From the NCBI GenBank assembly GCA_964483245.1, contig CAZABP010000001.1:174077-238076 (forward strand): a stretch of 64,000 nucleotides of DNA. Direction: 5' to 3'. Every line of letters starts with the position of its first letter. The stretch's first letter is position 1. Origin of the DNA: CAZABP01 sp964483245 (GTDB taxonomy: Bacteria > Planctomycetota > UBA1135 > UBA2386). The position numbers and the translations under genes were made by a program. Shown here piece by piece: positions 58,816-64,000 of the stretch. Below the pieces are notes generated by a model that ran no database searches, was not told the origin of the DNA, and worked only from the letters and a program-made list of their open reading frames with translations.

Positions 58816-61724
58816 GACAGCACCTCCTGCCGGTCGAGCGCGAGCAGCTGGCGCAGGTCCTCGTTCGAAAGCTCGGTCAGCCAGCCCTCGCCGGCGCCGA
58901 GCAGCGCGCCGGCGACCTCGCGCTTGCGCTCGAGCATCGTCTGGATCCGCTCCTCGAGCGTGCCGCTGCAGACGAACTTGTGCACGAACACGTTGCGGTT
59001 CTGGCCGATCCGGAACGCGCGGTCGGTCGCCTGGTCCTCGACCGCCGGGTTCCACCAGCGATCGAAGTGGAACACGCGGTTGGCCATCGTCAGGTTGAGT
59101 CCGGTGCCGCCGGCCTTCAGCGACAGCACGAAGATCTTCGGCCCCTCCGGCCGTCCCTCCTGGAACTGCGCCACCATCTCCTCGCGCTCGCGCTGCGGCA
59201 CGCCGCCGTGCAGGAACAGGATCGTGTCGCCGAACGACGCCTGGAAGTGCGCGCGCAACAGCGACCCCATCTCGCGGAACTGCGTGAACACCAGGCAGCG
59301 ATCCCCTTCGTCGAGCGCCTCCTCGAGCATCTCGTGCAGCAGATCCAACTTGCCGGAGCGGCCCGGCAGCGGCGAGCCGTCCATCAGGAAGTGCGCCGGA
59401 TGGTTGCAGATCTGCTTGAGCCGCAGCAGTGTCGTCAGGATCGCGCCGCGGCGCTGCATCCCCTCGAGCGCCTGCTCCACCTCGGCCATCCCCTTGCGCA
59501 CGATCCCTTCGTACAGCACCGCCTGCTCGCGCGTCAGCGACGCCGGGACGATCTGCTCCGTCTTCTCCGGCAGGTCGGTCACGATCTCCGGATCCGTCTT
59601 CAGCCGCCGCAGCACGAACGGGCGCACGAGCCGCGCCAGCGCCGACGCCGAACCCTGGTTGCGCTGGCGGATGATCGGATGCTCGAGCGTCTGCTGGAAC
59701 GACGTGCGCGTGCCGAGCAGGCCTTCGTTCAAGAAGTCCATGATCGACCACAGGTCGAGCGGGCGGTTCTCGAGCGGGGTGCCGGTCAACGCGAGGCGGA
59801 ACTTCCCCTCCAGCGCGCGCGCGGCACGCGACTGCCGGGTGGACGGATTCTTGATGTTCTGCGCCTCGTCGAGGACCACGCCCTCGAACACCGTGCCCTC
59901 GAAGTTCTCCTCGTCCCGCTGCAACAGGTTGTAGCTGGTCAGCACGACGTCCGTGTTCTGCAGCATCGTCGCGAACGCCTGCGGCTCGCGCGCGCGCCCC
60001 TTGCCGTGGTGCACGACGACGCGCAGCTCCGGCGCAAACCGCGCCAGCTCACGCCGCCAGTTCCCGAGCACGCTGACCGGGCAGACCAGCAGGACCGGGC
60101 CGCGACGGTCCGCGCGCAGCCGCCAATCCAGCAGCACGGCGATCGCCTGCACGGTCTTGCCGAGCCCCATGTCGTCGGCGAGGCACGGCCCGAAGCCTTG
60201 GTCCATCAGGAAGTACAGCCACGCGTGCCCGCGCGCCTGGTACGGCCGCAGCGAGCCGATGAACCCCGGCGGCGCCGCCCTCGGCTCGACCGCGCGGCTC
60301 TGCTCGAGCGCGGCGACGACCGCTTCGAGCCGCGGACTCGTCTGCAACCGCTCGAGCGCCAGCCCGTGCAGGTGCTCGGCGCCACCGAGCCGCAGCCGCA
60401 GCGCTTCGAAGAACCCGATCCGGCGCGAGCCGCGCTGCTGCGCCTTGCGCCAGGTCTGCAGGGCCTCGCGGTCGCGCGGCGACAGCAGCACGAGGCCGCG
60501 CTGCAACTGCACCAGCGGCGCCCGCGCCTGCACCAGGCGCTCGAACTCCTCCTTGCCGACCGGCCGGCCGCCGATCGCGAGCTTCCAGTCGAACTCGAAC
60601 CACGGCCGCGCCCCCTCGTCGGCGCCCGGCGATTCGACCAGCTCCACTTCGGCCGTCAGCCGCTGCACGTCGTCGAGCCCCGGCAGCCGCACGTCGAAGC
60701 CGCGCGACTCGAGCAGCGGCAGGTGGTCGAGCACCTCGTCCAGCTCCGCGCGGTTCAGCGAGGCACGGCCGTCGGTCATGCTGAGCGCGCGTCGCAGCGC
60801 CGGCACCTCCGCGGCCACGGCTTCGAACTGCGCATCCAGATCCGCCAACAGCTCGATGCTGATCGGGTTGGGGAACAGCCGGTTGCGTTCCAGCTCCTGG
60901 AGCTCGCCGACCGGCAGGTCGAGCGCGACTCCCTGCACCGGGCGCAGCCGGAGCTGGATGCCCCACGGCACCCCTTCTTCGAGCTCGCGCTCCGGCTTCT
61001 GGATCTCGAGGACCGGCTTTGGCCGTGGCCGCCAGAACTCACGCGGCAACGGTTCGGCCGCCGCGTGCGGCGGCGTGCGCTCGCAGCCGACCGCATCGAC
61101 CGCGTGCCCGATGAAGCTGACCAGCAGATTGCGCGCGGTGACCGCGTAGACCGGCGCCTCGCCGGCGAAGAACCGCGCGGTCTGCAGCGTCTCCGGCACG
61201 ATCAACGCCAGCGCGCCGACGGCGCCGACCACCGGCTCGCTCCAGACCGGGACGCAGCGCAACAGCCCCGGGCGCAGCGGCGCAGCGAAGCTGCCACTCG
61301 CAACCAGATGGCGCACCACGCGCGCCGCGAGGGCGAGCAGTCGCGTGGTCGGCGGCAGCGAGGTGTGTGGCAGCGCCGCCAGGAACTCCACGGCCGCCGG
61401 CAGCGGAATCCCCAGCCCGCGGATCCGCCACAGCGCCGGTGCGACGCGTCCGCTGGTCTCGCCGTCGGTGCTGCCATCCACGCGCGCCGGCCGCAGCGAT
61501 GCCTCTTCGGTCGGCAGCAGGATCTGGAACTCGACCTCGGCCGCCGTGTCGCGCAGCGCCTGCGGCAGCAGCTCCGCGACGCCGGCACTGCCGGCGCCGG
61601 CGAACAACACGACGCGCGCATCGGCCGGCGCACGCGCGTGCAGGTAGGCGGCTTCGAGCTGCTGCAGCGAGACGGCGGGCGGTGTGAGCGTGCGCGTGTC
61701 TTCGGGCCGCCTACTTGTGCCCAA
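58812..61724 (-). CDS. SNF2-family DNA-dependent ATPase
   Basis: 970 residues from a TTG at 61724, which overlaps the cox4 stop by 14 bases; there is no ATG or GTG in the first 38 codons. The N-terminal 450 residues are of unknown fold, probably DNA- or partner-binding (HARAPADARVVLFAGAGSAG). The helicase core has Walker A DDMGLGKTVQAIAVLL, the DEAQ box VLDEAQNIKNPSTRQSRAAR, TSYNLL, ALTGTPLENRPLDLWSIMDF and the C-lobe FTQFREMG, LSLKAGGTGLNLTMANRVFH and DQATDRAFRIGQNRNVFVHK. This is a bacterial RapA/HepA-like translocase type. It overlaps the SWIM partner at its end. Confidence 0.92.
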   Translation of the reverse strand: MGTSRRPEDTRTLTPPAVSLQQLEAAYLHARAPADARVVLFAGAGSAGVAELLPQALRDTAAEVEFQILLPTEEASLRPARVDGSTDGETSGRVAPALWRIRGLGIPLPAAVEFLAALPHTSLPPTTRLLALAARVVRHLVASGSFAAPLRPGLLRCVPVWSEPVVGAVGALALIVPETLQTARFFAGEAPVYAVTARNLLVSFIGHAVDAVGCERTPPHAAAEPLPREFWRPRPKPVLEIQKPERELEEGVPWGIQLRLRPVQGVALDLPVGELQELERNRLFPNPISIELLADLDAQFEAVAAEVPALRRALSMTDGRASLNRAELDEVLDHLPLLESRGFDVRLPGLDDVQRLTAEVELVESPGADEGARPWFEFDWKLAIGGRPVGKEEFERLVQARAPLVQLQRGLVLLSPRDREALQTWRKAQQRGSRRIGFFEALRLRLGGAEHLHGLALERLQTSPRLEAVVAALEQSRAVEPRAAPPGFIGSLRPYQARGHAWLYFLMDQGFGPCLADDMGLGKTVQAIAVLLDWRLRADRRGPVLLVCPVSVLGNWRRELARFAPELRVVVHHGKGRAREPQAFATMLQNTDVVLTSYNLLQRDEENFEGTVFEGVVLDEAQNIKNPSTRQSRAARALEGKFRLALTGTPLENRPLDLWSIMDFLNEGLLGTRTSFQQTLEHPIIRQRNQGSASALARLVRPFVLRRLKTDPEIVTDLPEKTEQIVPASLTREQAVLYEGIVRKGMAEVEQALEGMQRRGAILTTLLRLKQICNHPAHFLMDGSPLPGRSGKLDLLHEMLEEALDEGDRCLVFTQFREMGSLLRAHFQASFGDTILFLHGGVPQREREEMVAQFQEGRPEGPKIFVLSLKAGGTGLNLTMANRVFHFDRWWNPAVEDQATDRAFRIGQNRNVFVHKFVCSGTLEERIQTMLERKREVAGALLGAGEGWLTELSNEDLRQLLALDRQEVLS

Positions 61725-62118
61725 TGTTCACCGGCGTGAACTCACGCGGGACGTTCTGCAGCGGCGCCGGCCGGTTGTAGCCCTTGTCGGCCATCGCCCG
61801 CGTGTGGACATCGCCGAGCGTGAACAGGAACAACAGCGCCAGGAACAGGAACGAGCTGATGATCGTGATGTTGTTGATCGCGGTGTCCCACTTCAGGTGC
61901 ATGAAGAACGTCAGCACCAGCGAGGCCTTGATCGCGGCGACCGCCATCGCGATCAGCAGGTTCGCACCGCCGAAGTCGACACGCGAGATCCCGACCGTGA
62001 TCACGGTCAGCACGAGCAGCGAGACCAGCACCTTCATCAGCAACTGCGGCGAGCAGACGTGGTGGTGGTGCAACGCGTGCGCGTCGTGATGGCTGGCGTC
62101 TTGCGGATGGGTCGTCAT
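61711..62118 (-). CDS. Cytochrome c oxidase subunit IV (bacterial type)
   Basis: 135 residues from the ATG at 62118. A His-rich N-terminus (SHHDAHALHHHHVCS) is followed by three membrane helices (KVLVSLLVLTVITVGISRV, LLIAMAVAAIKASLVLTFFM, ISSFLFLALLFLFTL). The third helix continues to the soluble tail PAPLQNVPREFTPVNIGHK. This matches the small subunit IV of bacterial aa3/caa3 oxidases (COX4_pro), which has no catalytic cofactor and helps assembly. It lies nine bases after cox3 and overlaps the SNF2 gene by 14 bases. Confidence 0.9.
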   Translation of the reverse strand: MTTHPQDASHHDAHALHHHHVCSPQLLMKVLVSLLVLTVITVGISRVDFGGANLLIAMAVAAIKASLVLTFFMHLKWDTAINNITIISSFLFLALLFLFTLGDVHTRAMADKGYNRPAPLQNVPREFTPVNIGHK

Positions 62119-62127
62119 CGGAGCGCG

Positions 62128-62820
62128 TCAGGGAACCAGGTACAGCAGCGGGAACAGGAAGATCCAGATCAGGTCGACGATGTGCCAGTACAGGCCCACC
62201 AGGTCGACCGGCGTGTAGTAGCCCTCGTGGAAGTGCCCTTTGCGGGCGCGCAGGATCAGCCAGCCGATCAGGATCGCGCCGACCAGCACGTGGAAGCCGT
62301 GGATGCCGGTCATCGTCCAGTAGAAGCTGAAGAACATGTTGGGGAACTCGGTCCCGGCCATGACGCCGTGCACGTCACGCGCGGCGTTGCCGAACCAGCT
62401 CCCGGGCAGCAGCCCGTAATGGATCTTGTGCGAGTACTCGAAGTACTTGACCACGAGGAATCCGAGCGCGCACAGCGCCGTGATCGTCAGGTAGACGATC
62501 GTGCGCTTGCGGTCGCTGACCTGCGCGCAACGGACCCCCATCGCCATCGTGTACGAGCTGATCAGCAGGACGATCGTGTTCAGCGCGCCGAGCTTCCAGT
62601 TGAGCTGCTGGCCGCCCTGGCGGAACGTCTCCGGATACTCCGCGTGGAACCAGAAGTAGGCGGCGAAGATCCCGCCGAACAGCAGGATCTCGGTCGCCAG
62701 GAACAGCCAGAACCCGAACTTGGCGGACTGGTACTCCTGCTCCGCGCTGTCGAAGTGGTGCGCGATCGGATGCGGGACGAAGCCCGGCGGTGCTGGCGTG
62801 TAGTGGACGGCGTGGCTCAT
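62128..62820 (-). CDS. coxC: Cytochrome c oxidase subunit III
   Basis: 230 residues from the ATG at 62820. Five to seven membrane helices with COX3 motifs: SAKFGFWLFLATEILLFGGI, NTIVLLISSYTMAMGVRCAQ, FSFYWTMTGIHGFHVLVGAI and the closing VDLVGLYWHIVDLIWIFLFP with the HIVDLIWIF block. Subunit III stabilises the catalytic core and binds lipid. The position after subunit I and before subunit IV is the usual caa3 order. The length is slightly shorter than the mitochondrial type because the first two helices are absent, typical for bacterial CoxC/CtaE. Confidence 0.94.
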   Translation of the reverse strand: MSHAVHYTPAPPGFVPHPIAHHFDSAEQEYQSAKFGFWLFLATEILLFGGIFAAYFWFHAEYPETFRQGGQQLNWKLGALNTIVLLISSYTMAMGVRCAQVSDRKRTIVYLTITALCALGFLVVKYFEYSHKIHYGLLPGSWFGNAARDVHGVMAGTEFPNMFFSFYWTMTGIHGFHVLVGAILIGWLILRARKGHFHEGYYTPVDLVGLYWHIVDLIWIFLFPLLYLVP

Positions 62821-62845
62821 GTGCGTCGGGCCGGCGGTGGCGTGG

Positions 62846-64000
62846 TCATTCCTTGGCGTGCGGGATGTGCGAGTAGTCGTACGCCTCGCGCGTCATGACC
62901 GGAGTCTCCTTGAAGTTCTCCAGCGGCGGCGGGGTGTCGGCGTACCACTCGAGCGTGACGCCGCCCCACGGGTTCTTCTTCGCCTTGCGCCCCGCGAACA
63001 GCGAGTGCACGAAATAGATCACCATGATCAGGATCCCGGCCCCGAGGATGATCGTGCCGATCGTCGAGGCGCGGTGCCACGGCTCGTACTCGTCGATGTA
63101 GCTGGCGTAGCGGCGCGGCATCCCCTGCGAGCCCATGATGAACTGCGGGAAGAACGTCGCATTGAACCCGATGAAGATCAGCGCGCAGGCGATCCGGCTC
63201 CACAGCCAGGAGTAGTGCACGCCGAACATCTTCGGCCACCAGTGGTGCAGCCCGGAGAAGAACGCCAGCGCCGTCGACCCCATCATCACGTAGTGGAAGT
63301 GGGCGACGACGAAGTACGTGTCGTGCAGGTGGATGTCGACCGACAGCGTGCCGAGGTGCATCCCGGTCAGCCCGCCGATCGCGAAGATGATCAGGAACGC
63401 CAACGCGTAGTACATCGGCGACGACAGGTTGATCGAGCCCTTCCAGACCGTGGCGACCCAGTTGAACTCCTTGATCGCGGACGGGATCGCGACGAAGAAC
63501 GTCAGGAACGAGAACGCCATCATCGCGAACTCGCTCTGCCCGCTGGTGAACATGTGGTGTCCCCAGACCAGGAACGAGATCACGGCGATCCCGATCGAGC
63601 TGAACGCGATCATCCGGTAGCCGAAGATCGGCTTGCGCGAGTGCGTCGTGATGATCTCGCTGATGATCCCCATCCCCGGCAGGATCATGATGTAGACCGC
63701 CGGGTGCGAGTAGAACCAGAACATGTGCTGGAACAGCACCGGGTCCCCGCCGAGCGCCGGATCGAAGATCCCGACCGAGTAGATCCGCTCGAATGCCAGC
63801 AGCAGCACGGTCACGCCCAGCACCGGCGTCGCCAGCACCTGCAGGATCGCCGTCGCGTAGATCGCCCAGACGAACAGCGGCATCCGGAACCAGGTCATCC
63901 CGGGCGCGCGCAGCTTGTGCACGGTCACGATGAAGTTCAGCCCGGTGAAGATCGAGCTGAACCCGAGGATGAAGATGGCGGTGCCGAGCAGCAGGACCGC
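62846..64000 (-). CDS. coxA: Cytochrome c oxidase subunit I, A2 type (5' end beyond window)
   Basis: The frame is open to the right edge (385 codons; N-terminus missing). The binuclear centre is present: HPAVYIMILPGMGIISEI (CuB His and cross-linked Tyr), WGHHMFTSGQ (two CuB His) and DTYFVVAHFHYVM (heme a3 and heme a His). Helix VI reads FWFYSHPAVY: the Glu of A1 oxidases (HPEVY) is Ala, and a Tyr-Ser pair precedes the His. This YS motif defines A2-type heme-copper oxidases such as Thermus caa3. It is therefore predicted to pump protons through the A2 pathway. Confidence 0.95.
   Translation of the reverse strand, partial: AVLLLGTAIFILGFSSIFTGLNFIVTVHKLRAPGMTWFRMPLFVWAIYATAILQVLATPVLGVTVLLLAFERIYSVGIFDPALGGDPVLFQHMFWFYSHPAVYIMILPGMGIISEIITTHSRKPIFGYRMIAFSSIGIAVISFLVWGHHMFTSGQSEFAMMAFSFLTFFVAIPSAIKEFNWVATVWKGSINLSSPMYYALAFLIIFAIGGLTGMHLGTLSVDIHLHDTYFVVAHFHYVMMGSTALAFFSGLHHWWPKMFGVHYSWLWSRIACALIFIGFNATFFPQFIMGSQGMPRRYASYIDEYEPWHRASTIGTIILGAGILIMVIYFVHSLFAGRKAKKNPWGGVTLEWYADTPPPLENFKETPVMTREAYDYSHIPHAKE

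Overview
This is a high-GC bacterial chromosome window with no phage, plasmid, IS or CRISPR signature. The mix of genes points to a Planctomycetota or closely related PVC-type bacterium: DUF1570- and DUF3352-type secreted proteins, a BatA/von Willebrand operon with a DUF4175-like protein, NPCBM and squalene-cyclase-repeat proteins, many signal-peptide proteins with no known role, and an ECF sigma/anti-sigma pair. This assignment is inference; no marker gene settles it. A run of 10 N at 33420-33429 shows that the sequence is a scaffold from a draft or metagenome assembly.

Layout. 1-4384: a large exported TPR protein (cut by the left edge), a divergent two-domain thioredoxin-fold protein and a small unknown. 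4573-7114: an ECF sigma factor, zinc-type anti-sigma factor and MucB/RseB-like protein in one overlapping operon, preceded by a good sigmaE-type promoter. 7195-12778: a secreted calcium-repeat protein, tRNA-Arg(CCG), an M61 peptidase, a double CDGSH protein, LexA, a hemerythrin-like protein and a DnaQ-like exonuclease. 12791-31261: eleven tightly packed minus-strand genes (about 18.5 kb) for a membrane and envelope apparatus: a PQQ-type propeller, a prenyltransferase-repeat protein, two VWA membrane proteins, a DUF4175-like protein, a coiled-coil protein, a TPR protein, an NPCBM protein, one intact HtrA-type protease and two HtrA-like proteins that have lost the whole catalytic triad. 31384-36188: two plus-strand secreted proteins, the first a HEAT/propeller protein holding the assembly gap. 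36189-40024: an M48 peptidase, a TPR protein, an SDR and a small membrane protein. 40145-43565: a long imperfect palindrome, then lemA, dapF, rnhC, a Bor-like lipoprotein gene and a DUF374 acyltransferase gene. 43712-52068: a Lys/Ala/Pro-tailed membrane protein, a PIG-L deacetylase, a DUF3352-like protein, a DUF1570-like protein, an HNH nuclease and a lipoprotein. 52118-58009: a membrane-anchored cyclophilin, parAB with a parS-like site inside parB, a membrane protein, a phosphoesterase and NhaD. 58114-64000: a SWIM/SNF2 pair and the cox4-cox3-cox1 end of an A2-type cytochrome oxidase cluster (cox1 cut by the right edge).

Gene organisation. Most operon junctions are NTGA overlaps (ATGA or GTGA), which implies widespread translational coupling and supports many GTG starts. 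The best candidate for an undescribed system is the 11-gene operon, in which a live HtrA is followed directly by two dead relatives and sits with two VWA proteins, but without the MoxR ATPase and DUF58 genes that usually accompany BatA.
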